DNA of 64,000 nucleotides from Azospirillum sp. B21 (GCF_008364825.1 NZ_VTTO01000015.1:62001-126000); one strand, 5' to 3'; shown: positions 1 to 13,800, numbered from the stretch's first letter. Notes: generated from the sequence alone by a model not told the origin. Program-made: numbers and translations.

Positions 1-143
1 CGCTGGGCAGCACCCTCCTCCGCCGCCCCGGCCGCCCCTCCGGCCGTCGACGTGGTGCCGGCAGGCGCGGCGAATGCCGTGCCGCCGTGGGCCAGGCCGG
101 CGGCGAGCAAAGCCGCGAACAGGGCGGCAAACATCGTGTTCAT
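1..143 (-). CDS. small secreted protein, N-terminal part only (runs off left edge)
   Basis: Only the first 47 residues are inside the window. They form a clear Sec signal peptide: a short polar start, a hydrophobic stretch rich in Ala and Leu, then an AFA-type cleavage site at about residue 25. A low-complexity Ala/Gly/Thr stretch follows. The ATG at 143 has GGAAGG about nine bases upstream. An in-frame ATG at 167 is a possible alternative start that would add eight residues. The gene lies 35 bp downstream of the TpsB gene on the same strand, so it is probably the last known gene of the two-partner secretion operon. The family is not recognisable from this fragment. Confidence 0.6.
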   Translation of the reverse strand, partial: MNTMFAALFAALLAAGLAHGGTAFAAPAGTTSTAGGAAGAAEEGAAQ

Positions 144-178
144 CCTCAGGATCCTTCCGGTACGCATGGTCGGTGGTT

Positions 179-1885
179 TCAAAAGACGTGAAAGACTGTC
201 CGCACATAGAGGCGGTAGCGGTCCATCGGCGCGGCATCGCCGTCCCGCAGCCGTGCCGCCACTGTCGCTTCGAGGGAAACGAGGTCGCTCAGGCGCGCAG
301 CCGCGCCAACACCGGCGTCGGACATGACGGCCCGCCGTCCGCCGGTCAGCCGGATCAGCCCGGATTCGTAGAAGCCGTACAGGTCCAGGCTCCGCAGCGG
401 CGTTCCCTCCACCAGGGTGGCCGCATCCCAGTGCAGTTCGGCCTGACCGAAGACACCGTCGTCGCCGGTCAGCGCGCCGGGGGGCAGCGCACGCAGGGAC
501 GCCGCTCCGCCGATCTGGAAAAGCTGGTCGCCGGACAGCTCCCGCAGCGTGCTGAGCTGCCACGCGCCGCGAAGCTGCACCGCCCACTCCTCCGACAGGC
601 GGTGGAAGGCGTTCAGATCTCCGGTGAAAAGCGGGGCGTTGCGGGTCTGACCGCCGGTGGTTTCGGTCATGCGTGCCAGTCCGACGGCCTGCGACGCCAT
701 GACCGACGTCCCCTCGTCGCCGTAATAGAACGACAGCCCCGCCATTCCCCTGGTGGTGCGGGTGCCGGACAGGCGGGTGCCGGCGATGCTGTTGGACGAC
801 AGGCTGCGGGCCAGCGCGGCGGTGAGCGACAGCTGCGCGCTGTCACCGGTCCACAGCGGATGGCTGCCGGTCAGCGAGGCCGACCGCGACGTGCCGGTGA
901 TGCCGTAGCGCCGGTAGTCGCCCTTCACCACCTCCGTCCAGCTGCCGCTGAGGCCGAAGCCGATCCGGCCGCCGCCTGTCCCGACCGGCAGGTTGTAGGC
1001 GAGGTTGCCCACCCGCGTGCCTTGCGAGCCGGCGGCATAGACCGTCGTGCGGTCGCCGGGGACGATCAGGCTGCCGGTGCGGAACATGGCCGCGCCCTGG
1101 CCCCGTCCGGTCGCCTCGAACCCGTAATTGTCCGCCGACAGGTCCAGCGCGGTCCGCGGCGGCTCGAAGACCGCCAATTGCAGATCGGTCAGGCCGAAGG
1201 ACGCGCCGGGCTGAAGCGCCGCCCGGAGCTGCGCCTCGTTGGTCAGGTTGAAGCGCAGCACGTCGCGGTGGAGTTCCCGCGTGTCGAGCACCTGCCCCGA
1301 CGCGGCCCGGATGCGGTCGCGCACATAGCGGTCGCCCACCGCGGGGTCGCCCTGCACGGCAATGCTCTCCACCCGCCCTTCCACGAGCTGGATGCGCACC
1401 CGCCCGCCGTCGATCCTCTGGGCGGGCAGCACGGCGCGGGCCGCGCTCTGTCCACGGGCGTCGTAGAGGCGGTTGACCTCGGCCACCAGCTCCTGCAGGT
1501 CGGCGAAGGTCACGCTGCGGCCGGCATAGCCGCTCTCGACCGTCGCCAGCTCCTCCGCCGGCAACAGGCTGGAGGGATCGAAATCCACGCCGGTCAGGGT
1601 GAAGCGGGTTCCGCCGCCGCGGATGGTGATGCGCGGCAGGCCGTCCAGCCCCTGCCCGCCCACCAGCGGCTCGTCCTGCACCGGCGGCGGCTCCGTCCGC
1701 TCCTCCGCGGGGCGTGAGCCGGCGCCGATGACGCTGGGCGTCACCTGGGGCGGAAGGGATTGCGGAAGGGATTGCGGAAGGGCCTGCGCTGCGGCGCCAC
1801 CCGGCAGCATCGCCAGCACCGCGAGCCCGTAGCCCAGCCCCCGGCGCCAACGGCCCAGGCCTTTTGCGGTCATGCCGTCCGTCAT
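179..1885 (-). CDS. TpsB-type outer-membrane transporter (ShlB/FhaC/HecB family)
   Basis: This 568-residue protein is the outer-membrane partner of two-partner secretion and should export the adjacent TpsA adhesin from periplasm to surface. It has a signal peptide (hydrophobic Leu/Ala stretch ending AAAQA near residue 35) and a proline-rich linker. A POTRA-like region follows (about residues 90-240, with LYDARGQSAARAVLP and the VRIQLVEGRVESI strand typical of POTRA_2 domains). The rest is a beta-barrel of alternating aromatic/aliphatic strands that ends in the terminal Phe (RTVFHVF) expected for BAM-inserted barrels. Length fits the family (about 550-590). The ATG at 1885 is chosen because it forms an ATGA overlap with the stop of the upstream adhesin gene, implying coupled translation. 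A second Met five codons in is possible. Confidence 0.93.
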   Translation of the reverse strand: MTDGMTAKGLGRWRRGLGYGLAVLAMLPGGAAAQALPQSLPQSLPPQVTPSVIGAGSRPAEERTEPPPVQDEPLVGGQGLDGLPRITIRGGGTRFTLTGVDFDPSSLLPAEELATVESGYAGRSVTFADLQELVAEVNRLYDARGQSAARAVLPAQRIDGGRVRIQLVEGRVESIAVQGDPAVGDRYVRDRIRAASGQVLDTRELHRDVLRFNLTNEAQLRAALQPGASFGLTDLQLAVFEPPRTALDLSADNYGFEATGRGQGAAMFRTGSLIVPGDRTTVYAAGSQGTRVGNLAYNLPVGTGGGRIGFGLSGSWTEVVKGDYRRYGITGTSRSASLTGSHPLWTGDSAQLSLTAALARSLSSNSIAGTRLSGTRTTRGMAGLSFYYGDEGTSVMASQAVGLARMTETTGGQTRNAPLFTGDLNAFHRLSEEWAVQLRGAWQLSTLRELSGDQLFQIGGAASLRALPPGALTGDDGVFGQAELHWDAATLVEGTPLRSLDLYGFYESGLIRLTGGRRAVMSDAGVGAAARLSDLVSLEATVAARLRDGDAAPMDRYRLYVRTVFHVF

Positions 1886-4800
1886 CGCGTGCCTCCGGCG
1901 GGGGTGGCGCCGGCCCGCGCGGATTTGCGGCCGTCCTCGTCCGAATTCTCGCCCGTCCCGGCGGGCTGCTGCCCATCGGTGGAGCGGGAAGCCGGTGCAT
2001 TCCCCTGGTTCGCCCCCTGGCTTGCCCCCTGGCTTGTCGTGGTCCCCGGCGACTGGCCGGAGGAAGAGTCGCCCAGATTGACCCCCACCACCGGACCGCC
2101 GCCGGAGGAGGGACGGGACACCCCGGCGATACCGCCCATGGGACCGGTCACCGGACCGGAGGTGAAGGCGGTCGGGGTGCCGCCGCCGGCCGGAGCCGCC
2201 GACATCGTGCCAGAGCTTCCCGCCGCCGCCGTGGTGGTCGCCGACATCACCTGCCTCACCACCGTTTGAACGGCGTCGGAAGGCACGCCGCTGTTCGGCA
2301 CGACGGACGGCGACACCGGCTGCACCGGCTGCACCACCGGTGGGGGCGGAGGCGCCACGGGTGGCGAGACGGGTGGCCGCACCGGCGGCGATTGCGGCGT
2401 CTCCACCGGAGGATTTTCCGGCGTGACCGGGGGAAGCACGGGGGGAACCACCGGAGGCTCCTTCGGCGGCGGCGGCGGCGGCGGCGGAGGTGGTGGAGGT
2501 GGTGGCGGAGGAGGAGGTGGCGGAGGAGGCGATGGCAGGACGATCCGCGTCGCCGTGGTGGTCACGCGGCCATCTTCGAAGATGAAGTCGAACCTCCCGT
2601 TCCCGGCGTAATATTGCTGCGCCACCAGCACCGGGACGGGACTGGTGTTGTCCATCCAAGCCGCCAGCCCGGCGGCGCTCAGCCGCATGTTGCCGGTCAC
2701 TTCGCTGTTCTGGAGCCGCAGCCGAGCCGCGCTGGTGTCAAAGGTGACGTAATGGACCCGGCTCAGCTCCGCCTGGACGGCTGCGGCCTCGATCCTCATC
2801 ACCGCAATGGGGGTGGCCGAGCCGCCCCCATCGACGCGCAGACCCAGCGTCCGCCCATTGCGCGACGCGTCCGCCATCTGGCGCAGGGAGGCGACGATGT
2901 CGCTCGACCGTAGCGAGACGCTCTCATCGACCTCCAGGCCGTCGATCCGCAGTGCGCCGTCGGCGGCGATGGTGGCGCGGCCGACCTGCCCACGGTCGAT
3001 GGTCACGACCCCGCCGGTCACGTCGAGGTTCGCAGCGACGAGATCGGTCAACCGGATCGCGCCGGTGCCGGTCAGGCTCGCCGTCCTGCCGGAGAACCGG
3101 GTGCCCGTCAGATCCAGGGATGCGGCCCTCAGCGTCACGTCGCCGGCGCCGCCATGCAGCCGCGATCCGGCGGCGGTGCCGAAGCTGCCGCCCGCGGTCA
3201 GGCTCAAGCCCCTGGCCGCCGTGATGCTGCCGTCCAGACCCACGCTGCCGGCAAAGGTCAGCGTGGCGGTGTCCCGCGCGCTCAGCGACACCGGACCCAG
3301 CCCTTCGCCGAGGTTGGCGCCGACGGCGGTCGTGCCCACCGTCAGCCTGCCGCCCTCCACCGCGGTGCCGTGGTCCAGGCGGAGATAATAGCCGCTCAGC
3401 GACACGTCGCCGGCAATGCTGCGCACCACCGAATAGGCGCCGGCGATCAGGTTGCCGCCCGCCGTCACCGTCACGCCGTTGGTCCCGGCAAAGGTGCCCG
3501 ACAGGGTCACGTTCCTGGTCGAGGTGACGGCGATGCGAGAGCCGGTGAGGCCGCCGCCGGTCAGGCGGACGTCGTCGCCGCCGGTCACGGTCAGGTCGCC
3601 GGCGCCCGCCTGCAGCGTGGAGCCGCTGCCTTGCAGGGTCACCGGGCCGCCGGCGTTGATCGACAGGCCGTGGCCGGCGGTGATGGTGGCCGGAGCCCCA
3701 CCCTCCTCGCCGATGGTGGCGCCGCCGGTCAGCATCATGTTGACGCCTAGGACCGAGCCAATGCTGGTTCCGCCGGCCATCGTCAGCCCGCCCGCGTTGA
3801 GGATGAGCGGATGAACGGTGTTGGTGATGGACCCGCCCGAAAGCAGTTTCACGGTGCCGGCAACCTGCATGTCCACAGCCGGCGCTGTCACCGTCCCGCC
3901 GACGACCAGATCGGCCGCACTGCCCAGAACCAGCGTCGCCGCGGTGGTGGCGTTGCCGACCCGGAGGTCGCCGCCGGGCGCCCGCACGAAGACGTCGCCC
4001 AGGGCACGCAGATTCATGAAGCCGCCGCCCAGCCCGACGTTCAGGCGCCATTCCCAATTGCCGATGCTGCCCGCCGACCACAGGTCGATGGAGTTGGCCA
4101 TCAGGTGGACGGCGCTGTTGTTGAACGAGGACAGGATGGAACCGGCCTGGGCCGCCAGCTTCATCGTGCCGCCCGCATAGATGTTGCCGACCACCAGATC
4201 GCCGGTCTTCCGGGCGATGACGACGTCGCCGGCGGCGGTGGCCAGATCGACCCATCCCCCGGTGCCGGTGACGAGCAGCGGATTTTCCAGCGTTCCGACG
4301 CTGCCGCTGCCGCCGTCCAGCTTCAGGCGGCTGCCGGAGATGCTGTCCGACGTTCCAACCTGCTCGATGCCGTTGCCGGCCGTCAGCTTCACGTCGCCCC
4401 TGACGGAATGAATGCCGCCGGTGCGGATGGTGCCGGGGGCCGACATCACCACGTCGTTGAGCGCCGTGGCCCGCAGCACGCCGGTGGCGTTGACGAACAG
4501 CGGATCGGGATTCGCGATGGTGATGAGGGTGAAGTGGCTCGGGTCGTCATAGGTGGCGACGGACAGCTCGCCCGGCGCCGCACCGGCCAGCGCCGCCGCC
4601 TGGGCATCGGTGATGCTGAAGGGGCCGTCGTACTGGATCTCGATGACGATGGGCGATCCGGTGTTGCCGATCGACCCCTGCGCGGCATTGATCGTCACAT
4701 TGTTGCCGGAGATGTTGGGCGTGCCCCGCCGCACGCTGGTTCCGGTGACGGGGGTGACCGCCTTGGCATCCACGATGTAGTGGAGCTGCGATTCCGTCCA

Positions 4801-7800
4801 CTGCGCGCCCCGGACCATCTCCCCGTACAGCGTCGAGCTGCGGTCGAGCGTGTATGTCCAGCCCTCCTGATGGGTGGTGAAGGCGTCCGGCAACGGGCCG
4901 CCTCCATACACCTCGGTGCGGAAGAAGCTGTCCAGAGCCGTATAGCGCGCCTGGACCCAGCCGGCGATGTCGGCGTCGGTGGGATTGGCGGTGCCCAGGG
5001 CGGCGGCGGCCTGCGCCTTGAAGAAATGGCTCTTGCCCGTCAGGTCGAGGCTGCCGCCCGCATAGGCGATGCTCCGGATGCTCCAATATTCCTGATAACG
5101 GGCGGTGACCGACATTTCATAGGCCATCACCGTTTCATACTCGGCGTTGTCGCTGGTCAGGTTCAGCGAGCGCCACACCTGGGCCAGACGGGCCTGGTTC
5201 TCCTCGTCGATCTGGATCGGGTTGGCGTCGGTGATGTTGCCGTTCAGCGCCGTCACCGACACGTCCCCGCCGGTCGACGCGATGGAACCGACCTTCAGGT
5301 CGCCCGCCACCTGCGTCACGGCAATGCTGTTGCTGGCCGACGCATCCAGCCGCTCCGTCGCCAGCAGGGCCAGCGGGGTTCCGGCGGTGCCGATGCTGCC
5401 GCCCACGGTGGACAGCGACACGTGGCGGCCATGGACGTCGTAGGTCCAGCCGCTGGCCGCGCGGTCATGGCCGACGATGTCGCCGGTGGCGGTCAGGCGA
5501 ACGTCGCCCGTACGGGCATCCAGCTGCGCCGCCAGGACCGGGGTCTTGACGGTGAGGTCGATGTCGCCCCTGTGGGTGGTGGCGACCAGACGGCTGCCGG
5601 TCAGCTCCACGGTCAGCGGCAAATCCTTGCCGAGGCCGATGCCCGTGCCGGCATCGATGGTGAGCGTCCGGGCGGTGATGGTGGCGTTGTTGATGCTGGT
5701 GACGTTGCCCAGCGACGAGCTGAGCGCTGTGGCGCCGCTGGCGTTGCGGATGTCGCCGCCGACGATCAGGTTGGCCGCGGACGACACCTTGACGGTGCCG
5801 GCGGCGTTGCCGGTGAAAGTGATGCTGAAGGGGTTGTCCGCCCCCAGCCGCCGCCACAAGGTCAGATCCACCAGCCCGACCGGAGAGCCGGTGAACGGAT
5901 CCAGCGTGTTGGACCGGTGCCGGAAACTGATGGCCGAGGCGGAGTTGCCGATCGCATCGGTGAACACGGCGAAGGTCGGTTCGAAATCGGCCTTCCAGGG
6001 GTCCTGCCACCGGATGCTGATGTCGTTGGGGCTCGGCCCCGACCGGTAGACGTCGAGCGTGGCGGAATACTGGTAATGGAATCCCGCACCCTGCAGCGGG
6101 GTGTAGAGAAGGCTGCGGTTCTCCGCGGTGTCCCCGGCCACGGCGGTCTTGACCAGGGCCGCCTGATCGTAGCCGATGTAGTCGGTCCGGCCCTGGCCCG
6201 CCGTGAATTCGTAGATGGAGATCAGCGGGCGGCCGCCGGCGTCGGTCTTCAGCTTGTCCACCAGCGTGACGCGGCCCGTGCCGGCGCTGCCGGCGTCGAT
6301 GCCCCCCAGCACCAGTTCCCGGCCCGTGGTGTTGTGGATCTCGATGTTGCCGTAGCCGGCCTGCACCTCGATCCCCGACAGCGGGCGGCCCACGGTGCTG
6401 ACGATCTTCCCTTCCAGATAGACGCTGCCGCCGCCCACCAGCGACACGGTCTTCACCTTGACGCCCGCCGCGTCCACCTCCGTCGCGGAGGGCAGCCCGC
6501 CGGATCGGGTGGAGGCCACGATGTCGTCCATGAGGATGCGGTCCTGCAGCGCATCGTACCGGGCGGTGGCGAGGGCGGCTCCGTTCAGGACCCTGCCGGT
6601 GATGGTGGTGTAGCGTTGCCCGGTTCCCGCCCGCCACGCGCTGCGGGCGGCATCCATGGTCGCATTCAGGGCGGAGTCGCCGCCATCGAACAGGACGGCG
6701 TAGTCGAAGGTCTGCTGGCTGACGATGCGGCCCCCGACGTCGATCATGTCGGCGACGATCGCCACCTTTCCCGCCGTGATCAGGGAGGCGTTGATCAGCA
6801 GCTCGCCCGCCATGCCGGCATCCGTGCTGCCGCTCTGGCTGTACTGGACGGAGAGGTGGTCGGTGATGACGTCGATGGAGCTGTAATAGGTCTTGTCCCT
6901 GGTCGCCACCCCGGAAAGGTTGATGCCGCCCAGGTGATAGGTGCCGGCGACCCGCTGGGTGTAGCTGCCGCGCGGGGCGACGACCGACAGCGACAGGGCG
7001 TTCATGCCGCCCATCTGGATGATGTCGCCCGACTGGTTTTCCAGCGCGACGATGCCGCGCGGATTGAAGGCCGTTCCCATCAGGGCCAGCAGGGGAGCGC
7101 CGCTGGTGGCGCTGTTGACGATGGAAACGGACGGAAGCTGGTTCAGCCCATCCTCGACGATCCTCAGCTCCGCCGGCGCGTTCGGCCGCCGCAACGCGCC
7201 GGTGAACAGCACCTGCCCGCCGGTGCCGTCGGCGATGTAGAGATCCTCGACCACCACGTTGAAGTCGGTGGTGTTGAGGATGCGCATGCTGGGGGCGCCA
7301 TGGGCGGTCAGCGTGGCACCATTGCCCGCCAGCAGTTCCCCCGTGCGGATCACCACATTGCCGGGTGCGGCGCGCATGCCGGACACCACCACCGCCGACA
7401 TGCCGTCGCTCAGCTGGTTGAGGATGTCGCCATACAGCAGTTGCTGGCTTGGATTCTCTTGGAGGAACGCGGCCATCCGCTCGCGCAGGTTGACCTGCAC
7501 CACCCCGTTGCTGGTGGCGAAAGCCTGCCAGCCGTTGGTGCCGGTGGTCAGGACGGCCTTGCCGTCGCTTCCCTTCGTGATGACCAGCGACTGGTCGTAA
7601 AGGATGCCGGCATCGACGGTGCCGCGCAGGGTCATCCGCTCGGTGGCGCTCAGGATCGACTTGGAATCGGTGATCTTCTGGCCGAACAGGTCGAGCCACG
7701 GGTTGGTGCCGTTGCCGAACCCGCCGACATTCACCTCGCCGCGGTCGGCGATCAGCGTCACGTCCCGCACGGCCCGGACGATCGAGCCCGTGTCCAGCAG

Positions 7801-10800
7801 CAGGGTGTTGACGCTGTTGCCGCTTGCTTCCGCATAGGGATCGGTGTTCAGCGAGAAGGCCGTGCCGTTGTAGATGTCGGTATAGGCGGCAAGACGCAGC
7901 CGGTTGGCGGCGGAGCCGTCGCCGCGCGCACCCGCGGCAAGCGTGGCGTTCTCCCACGACCAGACCGACGCGCCGGTGCCCACCGTCACCGACTGGATGG
8001 CGGAAAGCCCCACCTTGGCCGTGCCGGCCAGGAAGCCGGCCAGACCATAGGTCTTGCCCATGGCGGCGGCGAGAACCGAACCGTCGGTGTAGGCACCGAT
8101 GCCGATGGAGCCGATGGCGTTCAGGGCGGCGCCGCTGCCGATGGCGACGGTGTTGCGGACCGAACCGGTGACGGTGCTCCGCACCTCCGGCATCTGGATC
8201 AGGCCGCCCGTTATCAGCTTGGCCCGGTCGGTGATCTCCACCAGGGTCAGGGCGTTGATGTTCAACGGCTTGCCGCCGTTCAGCACCGCGCCGCCGAAGG
8301 CCCAGAGCTGTGCGTTCTGCCCGATGTCGACGGCGGAGCGGGTGTCCAGCACCGTGCGGCTGGTGACGGCCGCCCCGGTGATGACGCCCCCGGCCCCGCC
8401 TTCCGCATTGCTGCGCGGATCGCCGTTCTCGTCCAGGAGGTCGCGCTGGACCACCGCGACGCGGGATTCCAGCGACATGGCGTCCCGGGTGGCGTGCAGG
8501 CGGACATTGTTGCCGATGACCACGCCGACGTCGGCCGACAGGCTGTTGTCGACCAGCGAGCCGCTCATGCCGGCGATGGACGCCTGCACCGAGTTGGCAT
8601 ATCCCCAATAGTCCGAGGTGTGGGCCGCTTCGACGGTGATCCCGCCGGCCCTGACGACGGTCTGCGCCAGGCCGTCGGCAACCGTGGTGCGGACGCGGCT
8701 GCCGTCCTTGATGGTCGCAGCGGAGGCGGCACCGGCGATGAGGCCGCCCGCACCGGCTGTGGACTCGGCCGTGGCCATGCTCCGGCCGACGGCCGACAGC
8801 AGGACGGCCGTGTTCGCCGCCTCGTTCCCGGCCACATAGCTGCCGCCCCCCAGCGACACCTCGGTCACCATGGCGGACTCCGCCGCCGACAGGTTGGCGC
8901 CCAGCGCCAGCACGCCGCCGATGGTGACGCCCAGCCCCAGGGCGGTCTGGACGGACTCGTTCAGCGCCGTGACCGCCAGGCCGCCATGGGTGATGGAGGA
9001 GCCGGCGCCGGTCAGGGCCCGGACGGTGCTTTTGCCGGTCACGGTGGCGACGGTCGCGTTGACGGCCGCCAGCAGGCCGCCGGCGCCGCTGTACGCTTCG
9101 GCCCGCGCGGTTTCCTGCTCCGCCTCCGGCCGGGCGGACGCCGCGATGGTCACCGATGCCGGGGTGGTGATGACGGAGCGGTTGCCGGTGGCGGCGGTCA
9201 CCGTCGTCTCGACGGTGGAGGTGGCGACCGAGGTGCCGATGGCCACCTTGGACACGCTGGCACCCACGGCCTTGCTCGACGTGTTCGGCGCCGCATGGGC
9301 GCGCACGGCCACCGCCCCACGGGTGGCGACGGTGGTGTCGTCGGCGACCTCGGCCCGGACGGCGGTGGCGTCGCTCGCCAGCGCCACGGCGCCTTCGAGG
9401 GTGAAGGCGATGCCCGCCACGCCCGCGACCGCATGGGTTCCGACCGTGCCGGTGCTGCCGGCATCGACGGTCAGCGTGTCGAAGCCGGTGATCGACCGCG
9501 CCCCGCCGCCGCCGACCCCGGCCAGGACGGTGCCGGTCTTGCCCGCCCGCGCGATGGAGACGCCGACGGCGGTGCCGCCGATCTCCATGCCATAGGCTTC
9601 GGCATTGACCGAAGCGGCGTCCGCCGCGGCCACCGAAACGGTGCCGCCATTCGGGCTGGCGGCGGACTCCAGGCGGGCGGTGACGTGGTTGTCCGCCGCC
9701 GCGTCGGCATAGGCGGCTCCCAGCGCCACCGACCCGGCCGCTCCGGCAAGGGCGATCACGTCCGCGGTCTTGCCCGAGGCGCCATTGGCCGTATCGGCCT
9801 GGACGACGACGCCGTAGGCCTGGATGCCGCTGCCCAGCGCCTGGGCGGTGACCGCGTTGTAGACCCGCGTCACGCCGACCGAGCCGCCGACCCCCTCGCC
9901 CAGCAAGCTTCCGCCCACTCCGCCGACGATGTTGCGGGTGCCGGTGGTGTCCTTGGCCCGGACGTTCAGGCTGTTGCCGGCAAGCGTGCTGTTGTCGAAC
10001 CGGGCCGTGGTGGTGTTGGCCTTGGACGCGGTGATCGCCTTTGCCACGTCCCGGTGGCCGTAGGCGTCGTAGCGCGCCTTGTCCGATCCCGACAGGCTCT
10101 GGTTGTTGCGGGTGAGATCCGTGGTGTCGGCCAGCAGGCCCGCGCGCGTCAGCGTGCCGTTGCCGTCCTTGTCCAGCACCTGATAGGCGTCGCCGGCGCT
10201 GCCCAGCCCGAACAGGATGAGCGACCCGGCCCCGCCGATGCCCGTCGCGACGCCGAGCCCGCCGCCGACGGTGACCACGTCGGCGCTGCGGTTGGACAGG
10301 GCGGTGACGGACACATGGCCGATGTTGCTGGTCAGGGTGGCGCGGTCGATCTCCGCCGCCACGTCCGACTTGGCGACCAGGATGTTGGCGGCGGCGCCGA
10401 TGCCGGACCCGTTGACGCCGATCCCCAGCGCGCCCGACAGGGCCAGCACGGACAGATCCTCCGTCGCCTTGACATCAACGGCGGTATTCGCCGTCCTGCC
10501 GGTCACGGTGGCGTTGTAGAGGCCGGCGCGCGTCTCGTTACCGGCATAGAGCACGTTGGCCATGGCGGCGAGGCCGACCAGCGAACCGCCCGACGCGGAT
10601 AGGGTCTGGTTGAAGAAGGCGTTGCCGCCATAGGCTTCGATCTCCAGCCGCCCGACCGCCAGCCCGACCGCCGGCCCCGAAAGGCTGCCGGCATAGGCGC
10701 GGGTGCGGTTGGTGCTGGTCGTCACCGACAGCGCGCCGCCGGCGCTTGCCCCCGACACCACCATGGTGTTGCCGGCCGTGCTCAGCGCGTTGCGGCTTGC

Positions 10801-13800
10801 CGCGGCGATGGTCAGGCCGGCGGCGTTGATCGCGCTGCCGGTGGTGTAGGCTTCGGTCTCAGCGTCGAAGACGGTGACGATGGCGCCCGCGGCGATGCCG
10901 GCCAGGGCGACGCCGATGCCGCTGTTCACGCTGGCCGCGGTCTGGGAGGCGTCGGCCCGGATGCCCACCTCGCCGCCCACCGACACGTCGCTGGCGGTGA
11001 CGGTGGCGCGGGTGGTGCGGCTGAACGCCGTGGACTCCAAGGCGCCGGCCGCCGCGAAGCCGCCGCCGCCGGCAATGCCCGTCACCATGCCGACGGCCAG
11101 GGTGTGGCTGCCCGCCACGACGTCCAGGTTGGCGCCGCGCACGGTGGCGCCGTCCACCTGGGCCGCGGTGTGGCCGGTCAGCACATTCACGCCGACCGAC
11201 GCCGCCAGCGCCGCCGATCCGGCGATGTTGAAGGCCAGACCGACGCTGCCGGCGGACACCCCCACCTGCTGCAGCGACAGCGCGTTGACGGCGACGCCGC
11301 GCACCGACTTCACCGAACCGGCCATGTCCTTCACGGCAAAGCGCGCCGCGACCTCGCCGGCTCCCAGGACGTCGGTGACGGGATTCAGGCCGCTCACGCC
11401 GCCGTCATGGACCGTCAGCGTGTCGGCGGCGTTCAGCCCCTTGCCGGTGACGGCCGCCCCCTCGGCGATCCGGGCTGTGGTGGTGCCGGTGACCACGTTC
11501 ACCGCCGTGCCGATGCCCATGCCGAAATATTCCACCGCGACGCCGACGGCCCCGGCTCCGCCGTCGATGCGGTCGATGCTGGAGGCGGTGACCCCGACAT
11601 TGTTCTCGGCGGTCACCACCGCACGGTCGCGGATGCTGGCGTCCACCGAGGTGTTGAGGATCGAGGTGGCCATGGACCCGGCCACCGCCGCCATGCTGGT
11701 CCCCGCCACGCCCAGCCCAACGCTGGTGATGGCGGTGCGCGTCTGCGCATCGACCAGCAGGTTGCGCACCGACAGGTTGGTTCCGGCGCCGCGCACCGAC
11801 GCCGTCAGGATGTTGCCGATCCGGTTGACGGCGATGCCGGCCCCGACCGACGCCCAGTTCATGCTGAACGCCGCCGCCCCGGCCGCCGCGCGGATCGACG
11901 AGTTGTCGGAGACCCGGACCACGGCATTCGCCGCGGGCGTGACGGCGGTGGTGTCGATGACCTCCGCCTCCAGCCGGTTGGAGATGTTGTTGCCGGTGCC
12001 CGACCCGGAAATCGCGGTTTCCTTGGAAAAGGCACCCTGAACCGCGACGGCCCAGATCTCCCCGCGGGATTCCGCCAGCACCGACAGGCCCGATGCCCCC
12101 GGTGTGACGGCGGCCCGCGCCACCGTCGCCCGCGTGGTGCTGCCCAGATGGTTGACCGCGAAGGCGCCGCCCATCGACACCGAGCCGCCATAGCCGGCAT
12201 TGCCGGAGGCGGAGGTGATCAGCGTCGCGTCGGTGGCGCGGACGGCCACCTGCGTTCCCGCCACGCGGGTGCTGCCGGCCTCCGCCCCGGCATCGCCGAG
12301 CTGGGCGATGTTGCGGTTCTCGACCACGTTCAGCGTGATGGTGCCCAGCCCGGCGAAGGAGCCCTGGGCGAGCGCCGCCCCCATGCCCACCGTGACGATC
12401 AGCGTGCTGTCACGGGCGTCCACCGTCACCACCCCGCCACTGCTGGCGATGTCGGCGGCGAGGACGCGGGCCAGATGGAGGTTGTGGACCGACGCGCCGA
12501 CATAGGCGAGGCCGACATTGCTCTGCCCCTGCTGCACCACCCCGGCCACGCCGACGATGGTGGAGCCCAGCCCCTCCTTCTTCACCGCCTTGCCGGCGAA
12601 GTCGACATTCTCGGAATTGGTTGCCAGCTTGCCGTCATTGGCCAGCGCCTGGTCGAGCGCCGCGTTGGCCGTGCCGTCGGCCAGGACTGCGATGTTGCCC
12701 GACGCGCGCACGGTGCTGTGACGGATCTCGGCCAGGCTGGTCACGCCGGAATCGATGTGGACGAAGGCGCCGGCAGCGGCATAGTCGGTCAGCGCGCTGC
12801 CCATGGCCGCACCCGCCCCCAGGCGTCGCACGTCCAGCGCCGACACCGCGATGCTGCTGAAATCGCGCACGTCGCTGTTGCGGATGCTGGCCTCGGCGGC
12901 GTTCAGGTGGACGCCCCCCTCCCCGATGCCGTCTGTCACCATGGCAAAGGAAAAGGCGAGCCCCGCCCCGGCCTTGCCCCCGGCGAACAGCGATCCGCCG
13001 CCCACCCCGATGTCGGTGCGCTGATAGGCGGTGACGGTCACGTAATCGGCCGGCGCGCCGTCGATGGTGCTGCCGTTGCCCGGATTGCCCGTCAGGACCC
13101 CGCCGTCGATCACCGCGCTGGCGCTGTCGCGCACCAGCGCCAGCGACACCGACCCGGCGCCGCTGACGTTGTTTTCCCCCGACGACTGGTTGACCGCCAG
13201 CCCCAGGCCGATGGCGACGGTCATGCCGCCGTTCAGCGCCTGCACCGCCATCGCGTCGGCCTTGCTGATCCGCGAGTTGGCGACGATGGCGTCGGTGTGG
13301 TTGTCGCTGATGCTGAGCGCCATGGCGCCCGCGACGGCGGCGTTCATCTGGCTGGACGAGCTTTGCGACCAGGTGAGCGCGCCCGCCCCCGACAGGCTGA
13401 GCAGGAAGGCGTTGTTCAGCGCCTGGACGTTGACCTTCAGCCCCGACCCGCTCCCCTGGATCAGCGCGCCGTCGACGCGCGCCCGCGTGTTCAGCGCCGA
13501 AAGCTGCACCGTGGCGGACCCGGACAGCGCCAATCCGAAACGGGCCTCCTCCAGCTTCTTCTGCTCCCCTCCGGGATCGGAGAAGGCGAAGTCCTTCACC
13601 GTGGAGACGGTGCTGGTAAGCCCGTTGGGAAGGCTGGAGACCAGCGCGTCCTTGGTGCCGACGACGAAGTTCTTGATCTTGGTGCCGATGCCGCCCTTCT
13701 TCTCCACCTCGGCGTTGTCGGCTTCGCTCTGCTTCTGGCTGGAATTCTTGGTGACGGTGCCGGCCACCGCCAGCGCCCCCGCCACCCCGTCGCTGAAGGA

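Noticed and set aside
2464..2529. Possible contingency locus by slippage in the proline tract
   Set aside because: The codons are mixed and units are triplets, so length changes would keep the frame; it is noted as a spacer but not as a phase-variation switch.
3811..10602. Very long open frame (2263 codons) on the plus strand
   Set aside because: It lies antisense to the giant adhesin gene, is rich in Arg, Gly, His and Pro without any domain, and reflects GC-rich codon bias of the real minus-strand gene.
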